A stretch of DNA of 64,000 bases. Origin: Chlorobaculum sp. 24CR (GTDB lineage Bacteria > Bacteroidota > Chlorobiia > Chlorobiales > Chlorobiaceae). A program made the position numbers and the translations under genes. Under the pieces are notes generated by a model. That model saw only the letters and a list, made by a program, of their open reading frames with translations. It was not told the DNA's origin and did not search any database. Below are positions 35,101-44,645 of this stretch, in pieces. Each line of letters opens with the position of its first letter. Position 1 is the first letter of the stretch. Location of the stretch: contig NZ_SDGU01000012.1 of NCBI RefSeq assembly GCF_004118635.1, forward strand, positions 1 through 64,000. Reading direction: 5' to 3'.

Positions 35101-37791
35101 TCAGGCCGCCCAGCTCCCGTCAACGTCGCCCATGAGCACGCCGACAAGTTGCAGATCAACGTCTTCGGCGAGCGCCACGCCGGGGATTTCGGCTTCGCGC
35201 CAATCGACGTTGTCGCCCGACATTTCCGCATCGGCGACGCTCTCCGGCGCGATGATCCAATCCGGCTCCGGGGCTGACGAGAGACCGAGAGCCATTTTCA
35301 GGATGCCGAGGCCGTCGGCTGCCTCGACGCTGCCGTTCCGGTCGATGTCGGCGGCGAGGTACTGGCAGGCGGTCGGCTCAGGTTCCCCGTCGCCATTCGG
35401 ATTCCTGCCGAATGCGAGTTTGAAGGCCGCCAGGGCGTCGCTTACCCCGACGGCGCGACTGGCCCCGTCATCGACCGGCTTCCCGGCATTCAGCCCGTAC
35501 TCCCCTTCATCGACTCGACCGAAGCTGAACACGCCATCCGCGTTGCTGCTCGCGGTCGCTTCGACGGTTTCCTCCGGTTTCGAGACAAGATTCAGCTCCA
35601 CTCCCGCCAGCGCCGCACCGCTTTGCCAGAAGCTCACCGCGCCCTCGACGAGAGAGCCCGACTCCTCGGTGGTGAACTGGTAGAGGTCGCCCGACGAAGT
35701 GTATGCAAAGCCGTGCAGGTCGAGGATGCCTCCGTCGGGAATGACGAGGCTGTAGGCCGTTCCGGCTTCGAGATCGGTGCCGGGATCGATGGTGAGCGTG
35801 TCGCCGGTGAAGGCGAGCCGGGTGCTTGCGACGGCATCATAGCTCTCGGCGAGTCCTCCGCCGGAATCGCGCAGCTCGATGAAGCCGCTGCCGCCGGTGA
35901 CCGCTTCGCTGAAGGTGATGACGATATCGGCGTCAACCGCAACGCCCCCAGCCCCGTTTGCCGGGCTGAAGAGCACGATTTCCGGGAAAAGCTCCTCGAC
36001 CCCGTCAAAGCTGAAGTGCTCGACGCCGAGCACGGTATCGACGCCGTCACGCCCGGCCACGCCGTCCGTTACGCTGTAGCTGCCGGTCGCCGGATCATAG
36101 ACGACAGCGTACTCGCCGACTGCTCCGCTAAAGAGCGCCGTGTCGTCGCCCGCGCCGCCGTCGAGCGTGTCGTCACCAGAGCCGCCGCTCAGCACGTCAT
36201 TGCCGCCAATGCCGGAAAGCTGGTTGTTGACGCCGTTGCCGATCAGCCGGTCGTTGCCGGAACCCCCCTCGCCATTTTCGAGCGTGGTGCCGAAACCGAC
36301 GAACGCCTGGCCCGCGGCGAACAGATCGGTGGCGTCTTTCAGCCCGGCGTACAGCCAGCTACCGGCGTTGAGATTGAGATAGACATCGCCGGTTTCAGCG
36401 GCGGCCGAAAAGCTGTCGATACCGGAGCCGTCCCAGAGGTAGTGGTCGCTGAAATCGTAGGCGTCGTCGCCGGAGAGGGCCGAGCCGTTCACGCCGAAAA
36501 AGTAGTGCATCGCCGCGATGTCGAGAATGGCCGGTTCGGTCAGGTCATAGTCCCGCATCGTATAGGACATGACCGAATAGTCGGTGTTGTCCTGATCCTC
36601 CGGCAGAACCGCGCCATCTTCAAAGGGGTGCTTGAGGCCGAGGGCGTGGCCGATTTCATGGAGCAGCACCTGGAATCCGTAGGTTCCCGGATTCATGCTG
36701 TCGCTGGAGCTGAAATCGTTGACGTCGATATGGATCGATTCGTGAGAGGTGGTCGTCATCACGAAGTAGGGAATACTGACGCTGTTGAGCGAGGTCGAGG
36801 TTGACTGGCTGAGGCTGGCGTACCCCGCCGCAGCCGACATGCCTGCCGATGAGAGGTCGTCGCGGAAGAAGCGAATCTGAACATCCGGGCTGTCGGCCAC
36901 TTCGGTAAACGACAGGCCCGAAAAGGCGCTGTATTTGCCCAGCGCCCCGGCTACCGCCGCCTGCTGCTCGGCGGTGTAGAGCTGAAAATTCTGCTCGTTG
37001 GTGGCAGCGAGAGCGAAGCTGTAGGTCAGCGTTTGCGCCTCGCCGTATCGTCCCCAGTACGGATTGTTGACGCTTTTAAGGGCGGCGATGAAGTATGGCA
37101 GCGGCTCGACATTTTCCTCATAAACGACTTCGGTCAACCCTTGCGGAACGCTGTAGCCGTTGACCGACACCACTGCCGTATCGCCTGCATTGGCCTCGAA
37201 AATCACATCGTTGCGGTCGTCGATAACGTAGATATCGTCGCCGCCGTTGCCGTACAGGCTATCGGCCCCCTGGCCGCCGTCGAGCAGATCATTGCCGCCA
37301 TAAGCCGTAAGGTAGTCGTCGCCCTCGCCGCCGTACAGGCTGTTGTTGCCCATCCCCCCGTCGAGCAGATCGTCTCCGGCATCACCCCGAATGACGTCAT
37401 CGCCCTCCATGCCGCCGAGGTAGTCATGCCCCTCGCCACCGGAGATCGTGTCGTCGCCGTCGTATCCGTAGATCGTATCGTTACCGCCATCTCCCGCGAG
37501 ATCATCCGGGCCGCTGGTGCCATAATAGTAATTGTCGCCGCCGTCGCCTCTCCACAAACCGATGGCCTTCATAGAGGGATAACTCCGCACATCTTGACCG
37601 AAATAGCCGGCCATATCGTAACCGCCTGCCGTTTCAGGATTCTGGCCCTCATCGCTGACCGTGGCGGCAAAAGAGGCAAAGTCGTACCGGCTCGACATGA
37701 AGAGGCCGGTTCCGGCAAACAGACTTCCGTCTGCGACGAAAACTTTTTCGCGCTCATCCTGACTGTCGAAAACAAGCTGATTTCCAGACAT
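35101..37791 (-). CDS. Exoprotein D: serralysin-type M10 metalloprotease with RTX repeats and C-terminal dockerin
   Basis: 896 residues from the ATG at 37791, chosen because GGAGA lies 7 nt upstream. RTX repeats come first (GYDGDDTISGGEGHDYLGG, about 105-205). The peptidase follows, with zinc motif HEIGHALGLKHP at 378-389 (HExxHxxGxxH) and Met-turn SVMSYTMRDYD with Met408. A second RTX block (GGNDVLSGGSGDDTLDGGAG) is followed by an SbsA-type Ig domain (FSPANGAGGVAVDADIVITF). An Ig-like module ending DEGEYGLNAG leads into the dockerin: DDGASRAVGVSDALAAFKLA, then DIDRNGSVEAADGLGILKMA. The tail ends VGVLMGDVDGSWAA. The first RTX block before the protease domain is unusual for serralysins. No propeptide or inhibitor gene is seen nearby. 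Confidence 0.88.
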   Translation of the reverse strand: MSGNQLVFDSQDEREKVFVADGSLFAGTGLFMSSRYDFASFAATVSDEGQNPETAGGYDMAGYFGQDVRSYPSMKAIGLWRGDGGDNYYYGTSGPDDLAGDGGNDTIYGYDGDDTISGGEGHDYLGGMEGDDVIRGDAGDDLLDGGMGNNSLYGGEGDDYLTAYGGNDLLDGGQGADSLYGNGGDDIYVIDDRNDVIFEANAGDTAVVSVNGYSVPQGLTEVVYEENVEPLPYFIAALKSVNNPYWGRYGEAQTLTYSFALAATNEQNFQLYTAEQQAAVAGALGKYSAFSGLSFTEVADSPDVQIRFFRDDLSSAGMSAAAGYASLSQSTSTSLNSVSIPYFVMTTTSHESIHIDVNDFSSSDSMNPGTYGFQVLLHEIGHALGLKHPFEDGAVLPEDQDNTDYSVMSYTMRDYDLTEPAILDIAAMHYFFGVNGSALSGDDAYDFSDHYLWDGSGIDSFSAAAETGDVYLNLNAGSWLYAGLKDATDLFAAGQAFVGFGTTLENGEGGSGNDRLIGNGVNNQLSGIGGNDVLSGGSGDDTLDGGAGDDTALFSGAVGEYAVVYDPATGSYSVTDGVAGRDGVDTVLGVEHFSFDGVEELFPEIVLFSPANGAGGVAVDADIVITFSEAVTGGSGFIELRDSGGGLAESYDAVASTRLAFTGDTLTIDPGTDLEAGTAYSLVIPDGGILDLHGFAYTSSGDLYQFTTEESGSLVEGAVSFWQSGAALAGVELNLVSKPEETVEATASSNADGVFSFGRVDEGEYGLNAGKPVDDGASRAVGVSDALAAFKLAFGRNPNGDGEPEPTACQYLAADIDRNGSVEAADGLGILKMALGLSSAPEPDWIIAPESVADAEMSGDNVDWREAEIPGVALAEDVDLQLVGVLMGDVDGSWAA

Positions 37792-38235
37792 ACCGAGTCT
37801 CCGAAAAATGGTGAATGGGTTGGGGGCACCGCAGAGCATATTTTAAGAAATCATTCAGTAATCTCACACACTGGTGACCTGAGAATATTTTCGTTCCTGA
37901 CAAAGCCATCGCCGCGAATCCGTCAGCGGGACATGACGTTGGTGGGTGGCTTTCATAAAGGCGTGGCAGGACAGGATGGCAACGGGCGGGAGGAGGTATC
38001 GGGACGCGCCGTGACGGAAGCTGCCGAATTGTCGGCATTACGATTACGGCAGTGACCCGATTGGCACGTGGGAAAAACGAACCGATTGGGAATTTCCGTC
38101 AGGGATGGAGGCTGAGATGTTCGCGAAGATTGCAAAGTACAAGAAACCGGCACGCATTCACCCCCGTAACGACAGTAAATGTTTGGCGGGATCTTTGAGA
38201 ACCCCGCCAAAACAAAACTGCGAACGTACGTTGAT
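37792..38235. other. Intergenic region between exoproteins E and D
   Basis: About 440 bases without a supported gene. A GGCGGG/CCCGCC hairpin at 38185-38208 lies about 28 nt beyond the stop of exoprotein E and may end its transcript, though no T-run follows. The promoter of exoprotein D is expected at the left end. Confidence 0.35.
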
Positions 38236-41200
38236 TTAAAAGATAACAAACGCAAGCAAGCCAATCCCGGCCAAGCCCGCGACTACAGCTCCGGCACTGA
38301 GTCCATCCGACGAACCCCCGGTAGCCGCTACGGCGGCATCGAGGGTCGAGAAGTGGAAGGCGTCATCTTCATCTTCATCTTCGTACTCATAAGGATTGCG
38401 GGCAATATCGAGGACGCTGCCGTCAGCGAAGGTGACGTAATAGTCCGTAGCATACTCCAGGTTCCCATCAGGATTGATGACAAGGGTTTTGCCCACAAAC
38501 GATACCTCTGGGTCCGTTACACCGAATGTGTCAACCTCGTTTCCCGCAGCGATTGAGCCTTTGTATAACGTGATCTCTCCTGTGCCTGCCATAACCATAT
38601 CATCGAACGAAATGACAATATCGTCATCAATAGCCTGCGGGACAGGCGCTTCGTTCGGATCGAGCTCCGGAAGTGTCGTATTGACCGTGTTATCCGTCGA
38701 GAAAGTTTCGTTGGCGAATGCGAAGTTCTCGACATCAGTCACACTATCAGTACCATCCGCACCAGAGGTATCTATCACCTGGTAAGTGTCGGTACCGGCA
38801 TCGTAGCTGATAATGTAATTGCTGTATTCACCACTAAACACGGCGGTGTCATCGCATGCACCTCCATCGATACTGTCATCTCCAGCACCTCCGGTTATTG
38901 TATCGTTGCCGCCAAGAGCTTCAATAGTATCATTGCCTTCATTCCCATTGATCGAATCCGCATTATCTGTGGGAAGCGCCTGAAGATTCACCGTATTGGC
39001 GGCATCGATAAGATCAGCAGCATCACTGCCCTCAATGGTCACTCCTGGCACCTGAAGTGAAATCGATGCGTAATCATCGCCTGTTCCATCGTTCGGAACA
39101 GAATCAGGATCGGATTCGAATACCGAAACCACCTCGGCCTGAATCGTATCGAGACACTTCTGTTCATCGTAAACAAGCGTTATCGAGCGACTGAGATTAT
39201 CACGGACATTACCGACATCCCAGATGTCTGTTGATGAATCATACGTACCCTGGAGTGCGTTCCAGCTATCAGGCGTAATGTCATGTTCGGTATTAATCGC
39301 GACCTCTATACCCGATGCTATAGAAGGACCCGAATTTGTTAACGTAACTGTAACATAAACAGAGCCGCCACGTGTACTGGAGGTTATCGCCAATGAGAGA
39401 TCAGCAGGATCCGGAGGAGCACCGAGAGCTGTAAGAGCAACAATCTCTTCGTTGTTAATAATCTCACCATCAATATCATCAGAGGCAACACTGCTTGTCG
39501 TACGAATCGTACCGGCATAAGGGACGGTACCTCTAAAAGTTACCGTTACAGAACCTCCGGCAGCGATACTGCCGAGAACCACATTCAACTCATCCCCCGA
39601 TTGAGAAAAGGCATGAGTCGTGCACGACATGTTGTTCAGATTGCTGAACGATTCGGCAAGGAGCACGTTGGAGGCATCTGATGTGCCAATGTTCTCGATA
39701 GTCACATCATACTGGATGGTATCATTGACCGTAGGCTCAGGCAGCGTATCAAGAGTAGAGCTGACCTGAAGATCAACCGAGCCTGCCGGGGCGGCTGTTA
39801 GTTCACTAACAAGGCTTTCAATGCCAGCCGAATCGTTAAGCGCTTCCGGATCATAGGTATCACTCAACACGTAAATATCAGTACCAACCTGGTCACCTGG
39901 CTCGGCAGTTGAGTCCACCTTTACATCCACCGTAAAGTTCACCGAATCTCCGGGAACAACATCACCTACATCAAAGGCATAATCGGCAAAATCGGAATTA
40001 CCGGCTGCGATTGAACTCGACTGATACGTTACTGTATCGGAAAGATTGACCAACGCTGTCACCCCCGTTGCCGTCGTCGTGGTTGACTCGTTGGTAACAG
40101 TAAAGGTGTAACGAACGGTATCACCAGGCAGAATAGTCACGGCATCCTGAGTGACGGCTACCGAAACATCGGCCTCTGAACCCGCATTTACAGGAGTATC
40201 CTCTTCGGCAATGATGATCGGTCCAGTGCCGTCGTCCAGCATCGCATACATATAATAGCTACCGGGAACAACCCCCATAGTATCCCAGGTAAATGTACCG
40301 TCTCCATCACTGACCACCGCAGACCCCGCAAAGATTCCATCAAAGTCAGCCAGATCATCATCATAATAGAAACTGACATTAGCCGTAGTCCCTGTGACAT
40401 CAACCGAATAGGAGTATTCTACGCTGTCATCAGCATTCACCACCGGATCATTGGTAAAGTCAAACGTCGATACCTCGGTAGCACCATTGGCTTCATAGGT
40501 AACTTTGCCAAGCCCTGTTTCGTCCACAAGTTCGAGATCCCATATACCGGAAACTGGGGAACCAATAATCACTGTGCGGACAGTATCGCTCGACATCTCA
40601 GCAACCACCTGAATATGATGAACGGCAAAATCATCCTCATTGATAATCGTGCCATCAGGCATCTCTACATAGACCTTTGCATCAGGATCGGGATTTTCCC
40701 ATATGGCGCTTATCAGTACGTATTCCGTACCGTCTTCGATCATCCAGCTACCAATTTTCGGAATATTGGCAGACCCAATCCTGCTTATAGTACCATCAAA
40801 AGCAATCCGCAAGCCAAGCGTCAAGTTATAATCCGCCCACAATGTACTGATGTGATACTTTCCCCAACCGGCCGCATAGTCGTTAGAGTAATCACCATCA
40901 TTTGTAAAGCTCAATGCCAGATTTGCATTGGAAATTTTATAACCACCTCCCAACCATTTCGGGACAAAATTTGGAATGGATATTTGTCCAGTACGAGAGA
41001 AACCGAAGTCAAAGTTAGTATTCGCTGTAAACGCGCCGCTGGTAACGAAAAAGCCATCCAAAACATTCGACGTTCCAACGAATTTAAAAGAGCCTTCATT
41101 CCAGTTGAGTGTCGCCGTACTCTTATCTTCCACAAGTGTATATGTACCAAGGTCCACGCCCAAAAACTCGAAATCGGCAGTAAGAATATCCGTGGTCAAA

Positions 41201-43116
41201 GTACCTTCAATCGAATTCTTATCAACTTTGATATCACCCTGCGCCCTGGCAAGCCTTGTTCCTCCTATCTGCGGGCCAAGTGTAGCTCCGATAGTAAACG
41301 AAGCCTCAAGGTCTTTGGGGTTAGATGGAGCAAAATTATCGACAGACCCACCGATTCTCTGGAAGAAAAATGCCGGATACCCCGGGATGGGCTTGTTCAG
41401 GTTATCCAGAACAAGACCAACCATATCAAGCTGGAATGGATCATAAACAAACTCAACCGAAGCCTTGGCTTCAGCACCTTCACCAAACTTCAAACCAAAC
41501 GGCGTACCCAGCGTTGCGCTGCCGCCAATCTCTTTGGTCGTCGTATTGAGTGTGAGTTCGAGATCTTGGAGCGACCAACCTTTGATCAGGTTAAGCCGAC
41601 CTTCAACTTTTAATGCACCGACCAGCGAAATTTCACCGTCGCTATTTATCTGAACATAGTTATCGCCACTGAGGTCAGCCTCGATAGACCCAAAGCCACT
41701 GCTGCCGGCTGGCAACTTGGCAAAACTCTCATTCTCAAGCTTGATCTTTGCCTGAAATCGTAAAGCATCTTCCCCGCCACGATACTCAATCGACATGTCG
41801 CTCGCTTCAACCTCGAATTTGTCGAGAAACTTGAAGCTCTCTGGCTGTGGAATTTTAATTTTGAAACCTAAAACAGGAGTAGCCCCGCTGCTGGTAATCC
41901 GAAGAGCCTGCTTGTAAAAGTCAGACGTTTCAACGATAAGCCCGGAAACGGCATCGGGCATGACAAAATGAACGTCGAAGGCCAACGTATTTTTCAGTAA
42001 AGCCATTGACTTAAACTCAACATCAAGCGAGGCCAGCTTGAAATCACCCGGCAGAACGTTACCGAGGGAAGCCAGGCCCGTGGTAAAGTTGATGGTAGCA
42101 TCCCCTCTGAACAAACTGTCCGAGATACCGCCGATTCCAGCATAGAACGTACCACCCTTCAACTCTGCCTGGTTCTTGTCATAACTGCTCTCGCTTGTTC
42201 CCGTCGCTCTGATAAGTGTGGAAGCGCCATCGGTACGTCCAACTTCAACCGTCCCCGTGGTTTCGCACTTAGTGCCGTCATCATTGGGTTCAAACGCTTT
42301 CGTAACGCCCAGCATACTCCACGGCGAAATATCTTTGCACTCGTTTGCATCGACGGTAACACCATAATACCAAGCAGTACCAGAATCGTTCGTTGCAACA
42401 ACAATATTTAGGGTATCAGAATTACCAGAAGGTAAGGTAAGTGTACCTGAATTATAATAGCTAACAAATCCAGTATCAAGAAGTGTTCTGCCTTCGTAAC
42501 GAATAATAAAGCGATCAGGAATCCCGTAGTGCTCATAGTAATAACTTATCGTACCACCATTCGTGGACTCCAACGTCAGCGTCTGGTTAGACCCCTCGTA
42601 ACCGCCGCTGTCAGTGACCGAAACGGACGTCTCGATTTCAACCGTACTCCCATCACCAAGTGTGACGCTTCCGTGATCGTTGTCAGAAATAACCACAGGG
42701 GACTCACCGCGAACCACAGCGGCAAATGCGCGCCCTTCATCACCAGGCGTATCGCTGTTGTTAGCCAAGGCGTCGATACGATGGCCAAACTCCTCAACCA
42801 GCGCGTCAATCAGCGACTCCATGGGATAGTTCTCCGCAGTCAATTCATCAGACAAAAATATCTTATCCAGCGAAGAAGAATAGGCTGCCCGCGCACCAGC
42901 AAGAGACTCTGCGCTGACTACTTCTATCAAAGAAGCATCAAATCCAGAAGCATCCCAGTGATCCAGTATATTGTTCAGCAAAGTACTTGATGAAAAAATA
43001 TCTTGTATTTGAGATGCTCGCTCTGATATAGCTTTTTGTATACGGTCATTCGCAACATCAACAGCGATAAATATATTAGCAGGCACTGAGCCATCATTAA
43101 AGTTAACAGAATTCAT
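38236..43116 (-). CDS. Giant exoprotein E: EExGH-type N-domain, DUF11-like repeats, RTX, C-terminal anchor
   Basis: 1626 residues; an AAAGGAGG Shine-Dalgarno lies 7 nt before the ATG. Residues 1-140 contain DALVEEFGHRIDALANNSDT followed by PGDEGRAFAAVVRGE, a block that recurs at the start of large bacterial exoproteins and resembles a degenerate metallopeptidase. Then comes a long beta-rich region, and DUF11/CARDB-like repeats (SVTVTFRGTVPYAG; VYVTVTLTNSGPSIASGIEV). An RTX block (EGNDTIEALGGNDTITGGAG) is followed by an SbsA-like Ig domain (DDIVISFDDMVMAGTGEITL). The end, DAAVAATGGSSDG plus AGLAGIGLLAFVIF, is nearly the same as that of exoprotein A. No dockerin. Probably a second type I-secreted, surface-held protein. 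Confidence 0.83.
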   Translation of the reverse strand: MNSVNFNDGSVPANIFIAVDVANDRIQKAISERASQIQDIFSSSTLLNNILDHWDASGFDASLIEVVSAESLAGARAAYSSSLDKIFLSDELTAENYPMESLIDALVEEFGHRIDALANNSDTPGDEGRAFAAVVRGESPVVISDNDHGSVTLGDGSTVEIETSVSVTDSGGYEGSNQTLTLESTNGGTISYYYEHYGIPDRFIIRYEGRTLLDTGFVSYYNSGTLTLPSGNSDTLNIVVATNDSGTAWYYGVTVDANECKDISPWSMLGVTKAFEPNDDGTKCETTGTVEVGRTDGASTLIRATGTSESSYDKNQAELKGGTFYAGIGGISDSLFRGDATINFTTGLASLGNVLPGDFKLASLDVEFKSMALLKNTLAFDVHFVMPDAVSGLIVETSDFYKQALRITSSGATPVLGFKIKIPQPESFKFLDKFEVEASDMSIEYRGGEDALRFQAKIKLENESFAKLPAGSSGFGSIEADLSGDNYVQINSDGEISLVGALKVEGRLNLIKGWSLQDLELTLNTTTKEIGGSATLGTPFGLKFGEGAEAKASVEFVYDPFQLDMVGLVLDNLNKPIPGYPAFFFQRIGGSVDNFAPSNPKDLEASFTIGATLGPQIGGTRLARAQGDIKVDKNSIEGTLTTDILTADFEFLGVDLGTYTLVEDKSTATLNWNEGSFKFVGTSNVLDGFFVTSGAFTANTNFDFGFSRTGQISIPNFVPKWLGGGYKISNANLALSFTNDGDYSNDYAAGWGKYHISTLWADYNLTLGLRIAFDGTISRIGSANIPKIGSWMIEDGTEYVLISAIWENPDPDAKVYVEMPDGTIINEDDFAVHHIQVVAEMSSDTVRTVIIGSPVSGIWDLELVDETGLGKVTYEANGATEVSTFDFTNDPVVNADDSVEYSYSVDVTGTTANVSFYYDDDLADFDGIFAGSAVVSDGDGTFTWDTMGVVPGSYYMYAMLDDGTGPIIIAEEDTPVNAGSEADVSVAVTQDAVTILPGDTVRYTFTVTNESTTTTATGVTALVNLSDTVTYQSSSIAAGNSDFADYAFDVGDVVPGDSVNFTVDVKVDSTAEPGDQVGTDIYVLSDTYDPEALNDSAGIESLVSELTAAPAGSVDLQVSSTLDTLPEPTVNDTIQYDVTIENIGTSDASNVLLAESFSNLNNMSCTTHAFSQSGDELNVVLGSIAAGGSVTVTFRGTVPYAGTIRTTSSVASDDIDGEIINNEEIVALTALGAPPDPADLSLAITSSTRGGSVYVTVTLTNSGPSIASGIEVAINTEHDITPDSWNALQGTYDSSTDIWDVGNVRDNLSRSITLVYDEQKCLDTIQAEVVSVFESDPDSVPNDGTGDDYASISLQVPGVTIEGSDAADLIDAANTVNLQALPTDNADSINGNEGNDTIEALGGNDTITGGAGDDSIDGGACDDTAVFSGEYSNYIISYDAGTDTYQVIDTSGADGTDSVTDVENFAFANETFSTDNTVNTTLPELDPNEAPVPQAIDDDIVISFDDMVMAGTGEITLYKGSIAAGNEVDTFGVTDPEVSFVGKTLVINPDGNLEYATDYYVTFADGSVLDIARNPYEYEDEDEDDAFHFSTLDAAVAATGGSSDGLSAGAVVAGLAGIGLLAFVIF

Positions 43117-43624
43117 AAATAGCCTCCTTTAAATTAATTTTTATTAACAAAGAACTCTACCAAAAATAGTCCACAAAAAACCAATACATATAGAAAGCAA
43201 AACAAGAAAAACGGCATAAAAACCTGATTATCCGCACAAATTCTCTATATTTATTATATCTGAAAATAAGAAATGTGAAGGGGGTACTGCTTCAGATATT
43301 AATGAATTCATAGTACAAAATATTTGTATCATTTCGCAAGAAAAATGATACACTCTTTTACACACATACACTTATATGTATAAACTTAAACAAACGTAGA
43401 GTAACATACCTTATTGAAGGGAATACCAAAAAGCGTCACGAACAACTTAAGAGCAAGGGGGAGGTGGCGCAGAAACCAGAACACTCATAAAGTACACGAG
43501 AACACGAAAATTTTGAGCACCGCTCAACATCATAATCTGTGTACTCGATAAGTTTTCACAGATGAAATTTGACCCATAGGGTTCAAAAAATGAGCACCAC
43601 ACACAAAGGCGCCTTAGTTCAAAC
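43117..43624. other. AT-rich upstream region of exoprotein E
   Basis: About 500 bases without a gene, strongly AT-rich in 43130-43400; it should hold the promoter of exoprotein E. I see no clear operator or coding stretch. Confidence 0.4.
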
Positions 43625-43661
43625 AAAAAAAGGCGGCCACAGCATCTGCCGTAGCCGCCTT
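43625..43661 (-). terminator. Rho-independent terminator, related to the tRNA terminator at 45.6 kb
   Basis: Minus strand: GGCGGCTACGGCA pairs with TGCTGTGGCCGCC, then TTTTTTT. About 80% identical over 38 nt to the hairpin that follows tRNA-Pro at 45641-45676. No intact gene ends just upstream, only the kpsC relic 280 nt away. Confidence 0.65.
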
Positions 43662-43799
43662 GGTCGCGGAATGATACAATGACAAAGCTTGACCCCGTGA
43701 AATCAGGGATTCAAGCTGAAACGAGCCGACCTGATGCCGTCGGCAAAATCTTCTTAATGACTACTGTCAACTCAACACCAAACAGTCTGTTGTATTCCC

Positions 43800-43907
43800 C
43801 GTCATTGCGAGGAGCATAGCGACGCGGCAATCCCGACTTGTCGGGAACCAGCGAAACCAACAAAAGATGGATCGCCACGTCCCGACAAGTCGGGCCTCGC
43901 GATGACG
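43800..43907. mobile_element. MITE-like 108-bp element
   Basis: Terminal inverted repeats CGTCATTGCGAGG (43800-43812) and CCTCGCGATGACG (43895-43907) match at 12 of 13 positions. Inside are two 14-nt palindromes, CCCGACTTGTCGGG at 43832-43845 and its complement-type CCCGACAAGTCGGG at 43881-43894. No coding capacity. The TIR resembles the GTCATTGCGAGG repeats that are dispersed in many genomes. Confidence 0.65.
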
Positions 43908-43937
43908 AATATCCGCCATTTTTTTCTTGACACGCCA

Positions 43938-44645
43938 CTACGTACCTGCAAACAACGCCCGCGCCAGAATGCGGGCTTTGCGGCACTGGCGGCGGAGATA
44001 TCCGGCTCGCAGCTTCTCCAGCCCGCCCCGGCGCTCAAGCTCGTCGCGCTGCTCGACGATCCGGCGCAGCACCGCTTCGCAGGTGGTGTAGCCTTTCAGC
44101 TCCCAGTCCCAATAAAGCGGGTAGCGCAGGAGCGCTCCGGCGACCAGCTCGTCGAGCGACAGGCGTCGCGTGCGCCGCTCGAACGCTGCGCCGCCGCTCA
44201 TACGGTCGGCGGTCAGCCCCCATCCGGCGTAGAACGGCTGACCATACGTGACGACCCGCTTGCCGCGCAAGAGCGCGTCGAAGCCGGAGAGCGAGGTCAT
44301 CGTGTGCAGCTCGTCGCACGCCTCGATGCAGCTCACCACCGAGAGCTTGCTCTCGATCTGGTCGGCCCACTGCATCGCCGCCGTCAGCGCGACCCGGCCT
44401 GCCCGGTTGCCGCTCATCACGTCGGGATGCGGTTTATAGACGATCCACGCATCGGGGCAGCTTTCGCGCGCGGCTCGTGGTTGTACCTGGTGATGCCGTG
44501 CCGCACGATGAACTCCCGCACGTCGCGGGCGCGTTGCAGCCCCTCAGGTTCGAAGATCGCGGTCAGCAGCAGGTGTTCGAGGTCAGACGGCCCGGAGGGG
44601 TCGAAATAGAGGCCGCGCTCGTCGAGCGCCAACGCTGAACTGCCC
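43938..44645 (-). pseudogene. Decayed C-terminal half of a KpsC-type capsule polysaccharide (KDO) transferase
   Basis: Two out-of-frame pieces of a KpsC/LipA-like protein. The first (about 44645-44490) reads ALDERGLYFDPSGPSDLEHL and VREFIVRHGITRYN, the linker between the two KpsC domains. The second (about 44475-43938) reads ARESCPDAWIVYKPHPDVMS, HTMTSLSGFDALLRGKRVVT and YGQPFYAGWGL, up to the C-terminus. The intervening stretch that normally carries a GQVEDD-type motif is missing, and the pieces join in different frames, so there is an internal deletion plus a frameshift. The N-terminal half is absent; instead the 5' end runs into a truncated barrel gene at about 44640. KpsC adds the KDO linker to capsule lipid; this copy cannot work. 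Confidence 0.75.

Noticed and set aside
37033-38055. 340-codon plus-strand frame over the start of exoprotein D
   Set aside because: Antisense to RTX repeats (GD-rich codons read as I/V/A-rich protein); no support as a gene.
20000-43000. CRISPR array among the repeats
   Set aside because: All regular repeats here are 300-bp coding units or 9-residue RTX coding repeats; there is no short repeat/unique spacer alternation and no cas gene.
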